Source: Isohypsibius dastychi
Taxonomy: Eukaryota; Tardigrada; Eutardigrada; Parachela; Isohypsibiidae
NCBI GenBank assembly: GCA_034696485.1
Contig: JAQIWT010000230.1
Coordinates: 1 to 27,118, forward strand
Direction of reading: 5' to 3'
DNA length: 27,118 nucleotides
Shown: positions 1 through 10,023 of the stretch, one piece after another
How positions within the stretch are numbered: the stretch's first letter is position 1
How the letters are laid out: every line of letters begins with the position of its first letter
The notes under the pieces: generated by a model
Databases searched by the model: none
The model's input: the letters and a program-made list of their open reading frames with translations, nothing else
What the model was told of the DNA's origin: nothing
Position numbers and translations under genes: made by a program

Positions 1-329
1 ATTTGACTGTGGTGGTATGTCTTGCTTCACCGGGTAAGCCCCTTTCTCCCCGCCTGACCACAATGGCGTACTTTCGTTTGTTCCCGACTAGAAAAGTTGG
101 AGAATTGTGTCAGTCAGAACATACAAAACCATAGTAAAAAACGCTAAATCCTACGGTCAGTTGATTCTACTATTTAATACATATCAAGTTTCTTTTGCGA
201 ATTTTTTCTTATTCTAATTCTACTTCATGGTTTTTAAAATCTTTTTAATACATTCTTTTTACTGCAGTAAAATCAAAAAAGGGTAAAATATTGAATGAAT
301 TACTCCAATTTTACTGTAGTAAAGGAACA
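1..329. other. AT-rich non-coding stretch with short palindromes
   Basis: No coding potential is seen. The stretch holds a perfect 16-bp palindrome, TTTTACTGCAGTAAAA, at 257-272. A near copy (TTTTACTGTAGTAAA, 309-323) lies just before the tandem repeat block. These could be termini or leftovers of a repeat element; no function is assigned. Confidence 0.5.
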
Positions 330-916
330 CTAGTTCCAGGTTTAGACTCCATTAGAAACCAAGTGCGAAAATTTACATCTGTACCGGAATTGGGTTATTA
401 AAAAATCGACAACCGGTTAACAAGCATTTCTGTGAAAAATCGACGGAAATTTGATACAAGTCTGATATCCTGCTAGTTCCAAGTTTAAACTCAATTAAAA
501 ACAAATTGCAAAAAAATTACATCGATGCCGGAATTGGTATATTAGAATATTGAAAAGCAGAGTACAGGCAGTTCAGTAAAAAATTAAGGGAAATTTGATA
601 CAAGTGTGAAATCGTGCTAGTTGCAGGTTTAAATTCAATCAAAAACAAATTGCAAAAAATTTACATCAGTGCCGGAATCTGGCTTCTAAAATATTGAAAA
701 ACAGAGTACAGGCAGTTCAGTAAAAAATTGGGCAAAATTTGATACAAGTTTGAAATCCTGCTAGTTACAGTTTTAAATTCAATCAAAAACAAATTACAAA
801 AATTTTACATCAGTGCCGGAATCAGGCTTCTAAATTATTGAAAAACAGAGTACAGGCAGTTCAGTAAAAAATTGGGGAAAATTTGATACAAGTCTGAAAT
901 CCTGCTAGTTACAGTT
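330..916. repeat. Tandem repeat, 144-bp unit, about four copies
   Basis: The motif CTAGTT begins at 330, 473, 617, 761 and 905, giving spacings of 143, 144, 144 and 144 bp. Each unit carries the same landmarks in order: CTAGTT, AATCAAAAACAAATT, TTACATCAGTGCCGGAAT, GAGTACAGGCAGTTCAG and TTTGATACAAG. The third and fourth units resemble each other most; the first is the most diverged and lacks the GAGTACAGG segment, as expected for a small array decaying at its edge. The fifth unit is cut after about 12 bp. This looks like a short satellite or minisatellite block. No ORF runs through it. Confidence 0.9.
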
Positions 917-1712
917 CAAGTGACCATCAAAATCAGGTTTGGAGACGGACACCATAAATCCAACTAAAAATTGTAATCCGGCCTGAAAAAAATGCCTAGA
1001 CCATCAGAACATGAATAAATTCAGATTTCAAGTTCCAGGTCAAAAACAGGCTTGGGTCAAAATCAGGTTAAAATCGGTCAAGTCCATAGCTATGATCTGA
1101 CCGCATTCCTAATCTGCTTCTACTGCAAAATCCTTGACTGGGATGTGCTTATGAAATGAATTTTATTTTTTAGTCATTTTGTTTAATAACTTTAAATCTG
1201 TTTTGATTTTATAGCATTTTGCGAAATACGGCAACCAGATGTTTATTATCTCTGTCCATCAAAATGTTGTAAGGCGCTGGATCGGAATATTTTAATTCTA
1301 TGTTAGACACAAACAAATGTTTAAATTTAAGCCTTGAAAACGGTGTCCAGAGTCTCTGGACCTGCGATCTGACATACAGTTTAAATATCTATGGTAGACA
1401 CATGTTTTCCGTATTTTTCTTTGAAAGAAAAAAGCGTGCGTGCAAAAAAGATGGGTTATTTTGCTGTGATTATTCAAAACTGATAATATAAGTTCCGGTA
1501 ATCTGTGCTGCTCCCAAAACCTATGACTGTAAATGTCCACATTCAAAACCAATGTTTTCACTCGATTGGCACGTTTTCGCCATAAACTGTTTAGGATTTT
1601 GGCATGATTCATGGTTCCGTGCAAGCTCTTCCTTAGCCAAACAAAAGCGCTTTGGAGTGTGCTCTGCAGTTTGGACTCTGAAGAACCAGGACCAGGACAA
1701 TCTTCCATTCAG
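917..1712. other. Non-coding stretch
   Basis: No gene is recognised. Short open frames on both strands at 1298-1708 overlap each other, start at non-ATG codons or lack any family likeness. They look like chance frames. Confidence 0.4.
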
Positions 1713-1715
1713 AAA

Positions 1716-1874
1716 ATGATAAACTACCCTTTGGCATTTCTTGGGCTGTTGTTGCTGCTGTCGACGAACCATTCATTTTTTGCTTGCATTTACGATTTCA
1801 GCGGAAAAACATGTCTCTGTTGCAGGCGAATTCAACCGGTAAGTAATTGCCGGGTTATCAAAGCGCTGTATTGA
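1716..1874 (+). CDS. Candidate small secreted cysteine-containing peptide (52 aa)
   Basis: A short ATG frame begins right after a plausible splice acceptor (CCATTCAG, ending at 1712). The first about 22 residues form a typical signal peptide: MINYPLAF followed by a Gly-Leu5 core and a small-residue cleavage region near SFFA. The rest has five cysteines (ACIYDF, KTCLCC, SNC) in about 30 residues. A stop follows at 1872-1874 and an AATAAA poly(A) signal at 1920-1925, 45 bp on. A good donor, GTAAGT, at 1839 lies inside the frame, so the peptide could instead splice to an exon I have not found. No family is recognised. The call rests on the signal-like N-terminus plus gene-like signals on either side; a chance frame is possible. 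Confidence 0.33.
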   Translation: MINYPLAFLGLLLLLSTNHSFFACIYDFSGKTCLCCRRIQPVSNCRVIKALY

Positions 1875-2357
1875 TGACCCACGGCTCATAGCGTTGAACA
1901 AAAACGTACGCTTCTTAACAATAAATTTTACTTTTGTCTTCGTTGTAATACAAAGGTAGTGGACCTTGACAAATAATTAACTGAGCGTAAAATATGGGAA
2001 TACTGGAAAACGTGGCTCTGCCAACTGGATTCCCGTAGACGCGTCAACCCCAGGCAGTTTGGTGTGATTCACCATTTAGGCAAGGGGTCTACGCATGATT
2101 TGATTTGTTTTCACGGAAAGCACTTTTCTCGTGGGAAGGAAAGAAAGATGACGTAAAGATCGCGTTTAGTTTTATAGGTACATGTATCAGAGAAACGATT
2201 TGGAAGATATATTTTTCGTTGGATTCTGCGTTTACTTCGCCTTTACTTCGTGCCATATCGTCATCTGTGGCGATCTTGAAAGGGAGGAACGGAAGGCACA
2301 TTCGGGAGATTCGATTAATTTTTTGTGAACGCTCTCCATCCTTGAACTCCAACAACA
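1875..2357. promoter_or_regulatory. Upstream region of TMEM41B
   Basis: Non-coding, containing the AATAAA at 1920 and the presumed promoter and 5' UTR of the gene starting at 2358. No TATA box or known element is identified with confidence. Confidence 0.35.
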
Positions 2358-3765
2358 ATGAACTACGACGAACTGGAAAAAGTGAAATCTATCGATATTT
2401 CTGTTACACGTGAGCTGGGAATACACAGAAAAGTCCATGGAACGCGGAAATCGATTGCTGTATTTGGAGGAATTTTTGTGTTGTCGTTGATATGCATGGC
2501 ACTCCTCTACACCAGTTTTCCTGATCTGGATCCGTGAGTTATTTTCACAGATCTAGAGACACCTGAAGCTTCGTATTTCGTGGGTTGCAAACCATCAGAA
2601 ATTAAAAACCGTGGAGCAGCGATTTCGATGCCTTAGTTATTTTTCCAGTTTTATTCTGCTTATGATTTTTGTTTGGTTTACCATATTCATGTTTCAGGCT
2701 GGATAAAGCTGTGTTCCGACTACCGAAGAACATCCAAGATGCCAAGGCGCTCGGAGATGTGTTATATCGTGTCAAAGAGAAACACCTCTATCAAGTGTTT
2801 GGAGGATTCTTCTTGACGTACATTTTGTAAGTGTCCTTTCGGATTGTTGCTTTTGAAATCAGTGTTAATGCTGCATTTAGTTTTATAATAAGACCCGTTA
2901 CTGGTTATTTGACCTATGCGGTTTTTTAGCCTGCAGTCGTTCGCGATTCCGGGATCTATATTTTTGTCGATTCTATCTGGATTTCTGTTTCCATTTCCGG
3001 TTGCACTGTTTACAGTGTGCGCGGTAAGTTCTTTCGTAAAGCGCATTTTTCGTATCTTTATCTCGTAATCCATTTGTAGTGTTCGGCGATTGGAGCTACT
3101 TGTTGTTACTTATTGTCGCTGATGGCCGGAAAACCGTTGTTGATGAAATATTTTCCCGACCGTGTGGCGGACTGGACGAAACAGGTTCGGACACATATTG
3201 ATCATTTTGATACCAGGTTTTTTGCCATTCGGTTGCGTAATTTTTATTTGGAATTTGGACCTCGTAGCCGAGCAGAGCATAGTCTGGTTTGTCTGTGTTT
3301 TTTATCCTTGACTCTTTTCAGGTCGACAAACAACGAGATAGTCTGCTGAATTACATCGTTTTTCTTCGGATCACTCCGTTTTTGCCAAACTGGTTCATCA
3401 ATTTGGCTTCTCCTGTTATCGGGGTGCCATTGAAGCAGTTCTTTTTCGGAACGTTTCTTGGTAAGAATATTCTAAAACACTCGCCCACAAAATTGAATCG
3501 GAATTTTGCTGAAAATCTTCAATTTAGTAGAACGTGATTTTCTGAAGTCGTACCTTTAGACCAGTTTTTGTTCATGACATGCGTCATTTTTCCAGGAGTG
3601 GCTCCGCCATCGTTTGTCGCGATCCAAGCAGGAACAACGCTCCATCAGCTGACCTCATCAGGAGATGCATTCTCCTGGACGTCTGTGATCTTGCTTGGTC
3701 TCTTTGCATTATTGAGTCTCTTACCGGTGGTGTTCAAAAGACAGTTAACCCGGAAATTTGATTGA
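2358..3765 (+). CDS. TMEM41B: TMEM41B, ER phospholipid scramblase (VTT/DedA family)
   Basis: Predicted exons: 2358-2533, 2698-2826, 2930-3023, 3080-3184, 3322-3460 and 3596-3765, giving 270 aa, close to the roughly 290 aa of vertebrate TMEM41B. All junctions are GT-AG and keep frame. After one N-terminal membrane segment (about residues 36-54) comes the VTT domain. Landmark motifs are FAIPGS (106-111), ILSGFLFPFP, FLRITPFLPNW (182-192), LASPVIGVPLK and GTFLGVAPPSFVAIQAGTT. The protein ends KRQLTRKFD, as in the family. In animals TMEM41B moves phospholipids between leaflets of the ER membrane and is needed for autophagosome and lipid-droplet formation; it works alongside VMP1. The start is the first ATG in frame, in an AACAACAATG context. 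The choice of TMEM41B over TMEM41A rests on the near-identity of these motifs to those remembered for TMEM41B. Confidence 0.96.
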
Positions 3766-4194
3766 TTTATTCCAGATTTTGTTTATAGTTGTTGTTTTGC
3801 CTTCCGGTTGTGGGAGAGTTCGTATTTCTTTCAGCAGCTTTTTTCGTTCGTTAGGACAATGTTACAATCTGCTCTTCTCGAAGAGAGTTATAATCAATAC
3901 GTATACTGTACTCAAGTTCGAACAATATTCATCGGTATGTTCTTCTGCGTTTGTACGTACATCAAGTAGGTGACCCCTATGTCAGCTACCAGACTATTAC
4001 CACGTTGTGGTAACCTGATTAACCGAGTAACGGTTTGATAGCTACCAGTCACTCCTGTTGCTGCTACCGTGCTGAAGATTTCGCCGATTTTACTCACACA
4101 ACTGAAAACCACAATATTTCATGTTTGGAGCTTTCTGACATGAGATTTTCAGACCCTGCGCTTCTCGTGATCTGGCATCTTGCAACGAACGAGA
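3766..4194. other. Intergenic region between TMEM41B and TOP3B, with hairpins
   Basis: 429 bp separate two genes on the same strand. It holds a perfect 7-bp hairpin (TTACCAC/GTGGTAA, 3997-4013) and a second (AACCG/CGGTT, 4021-4035), bracketed by near-direct copies of AGCTACCAG (3984-3992 and about 4040-4048). An acceptor-like GAGATTTTCAG just upstream of 4153 may mark a 5' UTR intron or a trans-splice site for the downstream gene. No spliced leader was identified. Confidence 0.5.
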
Positions 4195-7100
4195 ATGTCA
4201 CGTTTGAAGCAGGTGTTAATGGTCGCCGAGAAGCCGAATCTTGCATCCACTTTAGCCAATCTGATCGGTGGCAATGCAGTCCAAAAAGTGTCGATGGACC
4301 GCGCGAATATTGGACGAATTCCGTTATTTGAATGGGATGGACCATGGCCTGCAACCGGAGAAATTGTTCATTATACGATGACTAGTACGTTTGGCCACGT
4401 TTATGGAATTGAGGTGAGATCCATGAGTTCTGAAATTTGATAAACACCTCGCATATTTTCGTTCCATGGAACGGGCCAGTTTGAAGAAAAGCATCACGAC
4501 TGGAGAACTAATCCCGAAGAGTTGTTCACTTGCAACATACAGCAAGTAGAGTGCAATCCAAAGTCTAAAGTTGTTCAAGGATTGAAAGACATCGGAAAAG
4601 GCATGGATTATCTCGTTCTGTGGCTGGATTGTGATATGGAAGGCGAAAACATTTGTTTCGAAGTTATAAATATCGTCGTTCCTGTGATGAAACGAAGCAG
4701 TAGCGAAAAGGTGGAACATTGCAGATTGACGATTTTTGATTTTTGTATGAATGGATTTAACCGTTTTTTGTTTGACCAGGTGTACCGAGCACGATTCAGT
4801 GCGCTGACGGAAGCGGATGTCCATGAAGCGTTTCGTAATTTGAGAAAGCCAAATGTTGGAGAAGCTCTTGCAGTTGATGCGAGGAGGTTTGTCTCAACTG
4901 CGTTCTTTTCGTTCTTAAAAACCTAAAAAACCTGAGCTGATGTTTTCAGAGAGCTGGATTTGAGGATCGGTGTGGCGTTCACTCGCTTTCTGACTTCGTT
5001 TTTCAAACGGAAGTATGGAGTTGAAGCTCTCCAAACCGACACGATGCCATATGGACCATGTCAAACTCCGGTATGAAAATTTTGAATGAATTAATGAAAA
5101 CCAACCTGATTTATTGTTTTCAAAGAACTCGATCTAAAATAAAAAAGACAACTTTGCTTGGAAAAAATTTCATGCTGTTTTGTAATTAATTTGCACCCTG
5201 ATTCCCTTTTCATTTTCTGATTTTAATATGATTTCAGACTCTAGCCTTATGCGTGGCCCGTCACAAACTAGTGGAAAAATTCCTGGGCGAAAAGTACTGG
5301 CGAGTCGCGGCGGCGATTAATCTACCAGGAAGGGGATTCGTTCCGCTAAAATGGACCAAAGACCGCACTTTCAACCAGCAGGAAGCTGAAGAAATCGTGG
5401 ATAGAATCCGCGCCAAAAGCATGATTCGAGCAAGTAGTTCAAAGACCATTGAGAAGCGTAAACTTCGACCTCCGGCATTGAACACAGTGCAGATGTTGAA
5501 AATGGCCAGCAGTCGTCTACGGATGGCACCCAGTGAAACTATGAGCCTTGCTGAAGAACTCTACATGCGAGGGTTTATCAGCTATCCCCGAACGGAAACG
5601 ACGCAGTATCCGCCAAGTTTTGACCGGATGTCCACTTTGGGCAAAATCACCGGAAACGCGGAATATGGTGGTCATGCGGAACGACTGATGTATAGCATTC
5701 CGGACAGCATGCGAACCGGGAACGACGCCGGAGATCATCCACCTATTATTCCACTCATGTCCCCGAACCCTCGAATGTTCCAGAGAAATCCGCGCGGTTA
5801 TGAATTGTTTCAGTTGATTTGTTCGTATTTCCTGGCTGGATTGGCGTCGGATTGTACGTATCTGGAAAAGACGGTGACTTTTGAAATGGATACGGAAAAG
5901 TTCCAGCTGGAGGGGATTGAGATTTTGGAACCTGGGTTCACTGAAATTTTGAAACATCAGCGACCAACTGCTGTTCCCTTACCGGATCTTGACAGAGGAA
6001 CCCCGGTTAAGCTTGGTGAATGTAAAATAGAGGAAGGAATGACAAGACCACCGGAGCATCTAACCGAAAGTGATCTGATCGATCTTATGGTAAGAATCTG
6101 ATCAGTGATAGATTATTTTGTGACATGCATCAGCGTTGACGGATTAAGTTTCATCGTTTGAGTCGATATAATCGAAAAATTACATTACTATTTTTTTAAC
6201 AAAATATTGACAGATTTATCAAATGAAATGTTTTAGAAACAAGGGAATCCAGTTTTTGTTTTGGAAATTTTACATGCTCCGATATCAGAGTAATTTTCAG
6301 CTTTAGATTCCCTGAATTTGTTAGATTTTGTTATTTTCAGATCTTTGTTTAGCAATGCGGTGGTAGATTACGACTTGCAACTACAAAAAAACTGTTGATA
6401 ATTTCTGTGTTTTTGCTACGAGAAATCCTTTGTAAGTAATGGACATCTGCATTATTTGTCAAGTGTGTACGAGAAAATCACTTATTGTAGTCGGGAAAAA
6501 ATTACAGTGCTAATTTACCTTTAGAATTCAAGGCATTACCCTTTTTTTGTCTAGGAAGCTCACGGGATTGGAACTGATGCTAGCATTCCTTCCCATATTG
6601 AAAACATTTTCAAACGCAACTTCGTTCAGTACAACGAGAAACGCCAGATTGTTCCTTCTCCAATGGGGATCGCTTTGATTGACGCTTTCAACGCACTGGA
6701 TAAAGATTTGGCTGAGCCACAGATTCGATCTACGCTGGAACGAGATTTGGTCCTGATTGCGGAAGGAAAGGTTACCAAAGACGACATTGTCGGACACGTC
6801 ATCCATATCTACAAGGCAAAGTTCCAGTATTTGGTATCACACATTGCTGTCATGGATCAAGCAGTGTCTAGTGTTCTACATTTGGTCGCGAGGAATAATG
6901 ATCGTTCCGACTCAAGATTGTCAAATCGAAAGCCTCTAGGGAGGGATGACCAGTCGGCTCGGAATGACGCCCATCACTCGCGATCTACGGATTCTGAACG
7001 GAATCAAAATGGTAAACGCGAGCGAAACGGCAGAAACGACAGTGGACCACCGGCAGCTAACAAACGGAAACGTCAAGAAGAGCCATCCCACGATGAGAGT

Positions 7101-9509
7101 TACCACCTGCGTCACTCTGCCACTTCCGAAGTCGCAACATCACGGCATGATCTCAGGAATCACCGGTCTCACCCCAGGGCTGCAGAAACAGGTGCGAATA
7201 CTATTCCTTTGGGTCGCTATGTTGCACCGGAAGCCGGAATACCTGCTGTTCGGAGCGAACCAACAGGGCGTCCAAGATGGGTAACTGATAAGTCTGGATC
7301 CCGCGATGATCCTCGGGACATCCCAGATACGAATCGAAATGGACCTTCGTCAAGTCACAGACCCCCACCTGCACCGCCAAGTCATTCGGGAAGAGTCCAA
7401 GTGAAGCAGGAGCCAGTTGAACCGTTCATCGCGCCAGGTAGCGGCTTTCATGATCTACCGGGTGTTCGAAATGACGTTCAACCATCCTCGTCGCGTGGTG
7501 TTCCGTTCACGGACCAGACTGCGAGTAACGATTCTCGCCTGAATCGTAATATGCAACCGCCCTTCGGAAATGCGCCACCTGCAAGTAGTGAACATCCTGG
7601 TCTGGAACGATCACTGTTGAACGCGCCGCCAATCCGTCCTCCACCAACTGTCTACGATTATCGAAACATTTCGTTTTCATCTCAGCTCCCGCAAGTTACA
7701 CCGGCCAATATACTGAGGGGACCTCCGACTGCACCGCCCGTAAGAAGTCCTCTGCCAGTTCGGATAAGGACTGAGGACCGCACCGACGAACCTACTTTTG
7801 CTGAAGCACATGCCGTTTATGGAGATGCAAGAGGTGTGGAAAGAAGGCCAGCGCTGTTGGAAACCCCGCCGGTAGTGGGTCCTTCTCCCAAACCATGCAC
7901 TGTGCCGGTCATTCCGGCAGCCAGTTCGTTAATTCGTCCCTCCAGTTTTAACCATGCATCCGCATTGGATAACACCCGTGCATTGCCGATACCGGTGCTC
8001 ATCTCAGCCCCACCAGTTTCCGTTGAACCCCACACTGCCGCGTATCTCCAAAATCCTGCTCCACCAAGCCAGTTTTGTGACCGAAGTGCAGGGTGGTTTC
8101 CCAGTGTGCCTCCTCAGCAAACTCGCCCAGTGGCTACCGTTGCTGGTAAAGTGCAGAGTATCCTAGTGGCTACTACCTCATCCGTCGCTCCTCCTGCTCC
8201 GCAGATACCGAAGATAGGTGAGATGATGGATTTTCCTGGTTGGTGAAGAATATGAAATCACTAACTCCGTTCTTGCAGTCCCTCCGATACTTAGTCTAGA
8301 GCCCCTACCGCGACCGGTTATACCCGATCCCGTGCCTGCAGCCGTATCAAGTGGTGCTTTGCAGAGTCAGTGTTTCATTATTGACCGTTTACAGTACGCG
8401 ATTTTCATGTTGTTTTTTGCAGCATTTGGTAATTCCCGCACATCGAACAAGAATGGTCAATCGAGCTTATCCAGGCGCGTGTTTCCCGACAACGTTGGAT
8501 CAGGTTGGTGACCTTTCGCTTACGTTACGCTTGTCTTTTTGGTAACAAGCTGCCGCGGCCTTGTTAGGACAAAAACCAGCTGTATTGGCTGGAACTCACT
8601 CTGTTGACGTCAACCCTAGAATCTGTGGTGAGTTTCGTTGTCATTAATCGTGGAATTCAGATGCTGTTTAATAATTGTTTTTTCGCAGATTTTGCACATC
8701 CGCCGGGGTTCAGCATTGATGGTAGGTTATTAGAAGCTAGACAATTCATTTCGCTTTGCGGAATGTATGCTTTCGAGTTCGGTTTGTGAGTCCGTCCCGT
8801 CACCGTTACCACCACATGGGTGACGTCGTTTATGCTCCGCCCCAAGTCCACTTACAACGCATTTATTCTCCGCATTTCAAATTATTTACGGTTTTGAATG
8901 CTGAGCTTTCATGTTTCTGATATTTTGAAATTATAGCCGTCTTTTTGAACAATATTTGTTCAAATGGATCCGAAGCTAGCTTTGTCAGGAATCAGGCTGT
9001 TCTTCTTGTATTTTTCAATCAAAATGAAAAGCGTGATCTGTATTAAATACGATTAATTTTGAAATGAATTTTCTGATCTCACAAGATTAAAAGTCGACAA
9101 ATTCGAATAATAGTAACTATATTTCATTTACTCAATGAGCTTTACGACCGATGACGGCTGTACGCAAAGCGAAATGTTATCATTTCCCCTGGAAATGACC
9201 CGTGGGTATCTCTATAGCTGCAATTTTTGGCTTTTAGGCAAAGACTTGGTTGCTGCAGCATACGAATTTTGTGTCAAAAATTTAATCGGTACTCCTGACT
9301 TTCGGATCGAAGGGACTGGAACAAGTTTCAAAGCGACGGTATGTTATACATCATAATATATCACGAACTTCAGTGTTGACTGACAGCTCATCTTTTAGGT
9401 GAAGGTTTCAGGAGTACTTTACGGACCATGTGAAGCTACGAGTAAAAAATTCGCCAAGAAAGCCGTTGCAAAAGTCTTTCTTCAGTCAAACGGTTTTGAG
9501 ATCTTGTGA
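4195..9509 (+). CDS. TOP3B: DNA topoisomerase III beta with a C-terminal dsRNA-binding domain
   Basis: Type IA topoisomerase, which passes single strands of DNA or RNA through a transient 5'-phosphotyrosine break. Exons: 4195-4413, 4480-4710, 4780-4886, 4950-5070, 5238-6089, 6555-8217, 8279-8365, 8423-8503, 8568-8627, 8689-8721, 9238-9338 and 9399-9509; about 1221 aa against 862 in human. The Toprim domain has MVAEKP (9-14) and the metal-binding acidic triad in WLDCDMEGEN (D123, D125, E127). The catalytic tyrosine is Y342 in SYPRTETT. EAHGIGTDASIP, NDAGDHPP and YGPCQTPT are also TOP3B-like; these motifs favour TOP3B over TOP3A. The core ends near residue 620. No zinc-finger cysteines follow; instead there is a Pro/Ser/Arg-rich tail, then a dsRBD (about 1152-1221) with SKKFAKKAVAK. 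The core is certain. The joining of the last exons is inferred from frame: every junction from 8217 to 9238 is phase 1. Confidence 0.9.
4711..4779 (+). other. Stop-free 69-bp intron of TOP3B
   Basis: The intron has a weak donor (AAAAG/GTGGAA) and a good acceptor (TTTGACCAG). It is exactly 23 codons long with no in-frame stop, so retention would insert 23 residues between ...SSSEK and VYRARFS. Family alignment (EK-x-x-RARFS) favours removal. Confidence 0.6.
6880..8217 (+). other. Low-complexity Pro/Ser/Arg-rich tail of TOP3B
   Basis: Within the large exon 6555-8217, the code after residue about 620 changes from conserved core to low complexity. First it is charged (RSDSR, SERNQNGKRERNGRND, NKRKRQEE, a likely nuclear-localisation stretch), then rich in PP, SS and isolated arginines (RPPPAPP, APPIRPPPTVYDY, SAPPVSVEP). 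It lacks both the cysteine pairs of zinc ribbons and RGG boxes. Predicted disordered. Confidence 0.75.
9238..9509 (+). other. dsRNA-binding domain exons (alpha-beta-beta-beta-alpha)
   Basis: Exons 9238-9338 and 9399-9509 encode about 70 residues fitting a dsRBD. Helix 1 is DLVAAAYEFCVKNLIG. The beta strands are PDFRIEGTG, SFKATVKVSG and VLYGPCEA. Helix 2 is SKKFAKKAVAKVFLQSNG, carrying the KKxAK basic motif that contacts the dsRNA backbone. The loop-2 GPxH signature is not evident, so binding could be weaker. The intron 9339-9398 is phase 0. The acceptor before 9238 (GGCTTTTAG) is phase 1, matching the 8721 donor; that join needs a 516-bp intron, and a further exon in between cannot be excluded. 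The alternative is a separate small dsRBD gene, but I see no credible start codon and promoter for one. Confidence 0.7.
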
Positions 9510-9711
9510 GATTCTTCAAATCGTTTGCGTGTTTTTTGATTTCGGTGTTGTAATTTGCTTAATATTTTCACAACAAACTGATCAAAACGCTGTCCGTAAA
9601 GTGGTGGCATTCAAAGTTACGCAGTGACTCGAAACTGCACCAGACCAGAGTACGGTACCAAGGTCATCAAGCACAGTCTGGTTACTGTCCCTGGTAGAAC
9701 CGTTCGCGATC

Positions 9712-9717
9712 AATAAA
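9712..9717 (+). terminator. Poly(A) signal AATAAA, TOP3B
   Basis: Canonical hexamer in GATCAATAAACAC, the first on the plus strand after the stop at 9509. Confidence 0.6.
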
Positions 9718-9748
9718 CACTACGTAATAGTTCTAGGAAAACAGCTTA

Positions 9749-9754
9749 TTTATT
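9749..9754 (-). terminator. Poly(A) signal AATAAA, zinc-finger gene
   Basis: TTTATT on the plus strand in CTTATTTATTG reads AATAAA on the minus strand, downstream of the minus-strand stop at 10024. Confidence 0.55.
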
Positions 9755-10023
9755 GTGAATCGTAAATAGCGAAGCCTATAGTGTCTCACAGAAGAGGAAG
9801 GCAAGTCAGCGATACAGATTCCACGGAAAGAGCAGTCTAGAATAAAAACATGGAAAGCCAGCTCAGTAAACACAGTATCAAAGACTCAGTGGACCAACAG
9901 AAAAAAATGGCGCACTAGGATCATGGCTATTGCATGTTGCAGACTAGGCATGTGAGCGCCGACGAAAGCGGACTGAACGGAACTTAGATTCAATGTAAGA
10001 TTCTGAAAGTGAGACGAAACTGT

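Larger units (their letters stand above)
9510..10023. other. Convergent 3' UTR region of TOP3B (+) and the zinc-finger gene (-)
   Basis: The region lies between two tail-to-tail stop codons. It has a plus-strand AATAAA at 9712-9717, about 205 bp after the TOP3B stop, and a minus-strand AATAAA (TTTATT on plus, 9749-9754), about 270 bp after the zinc-finger stop. No coding sequence is seen. Confidence 0.6.

Noticed and set aside
330-916. CRISPR array
   Set aside because: Whole 144-bp units repeat with no short repeat/unique spacer pattern, and the window is eukaryotic.
1298-1772. Overlapping open frames on both strands
   Set aside because: Non-ATG starts or no splice/promoter context, no domain likeness, and mutual overlap suggest chance frames.
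4324-4824. 166-codon minus-strand open frame across TOP3B exons 1-3
   Set aside because: Antisense shadow of conserved coding exons; no start context or family likeness.
5517-5957. 146-codon minus-strand open frame inside TOP3B
   Set aside because: Lies wholly antisense to the conserved topoisomerase exon and has no recognisable domain.
2358-9509. TMEM41B and TOP3B as a nematode-style operon
   Set aside because: The 429-bp gap is long for such operons and no spliced-leader or consensus intercistronic signal was seen.
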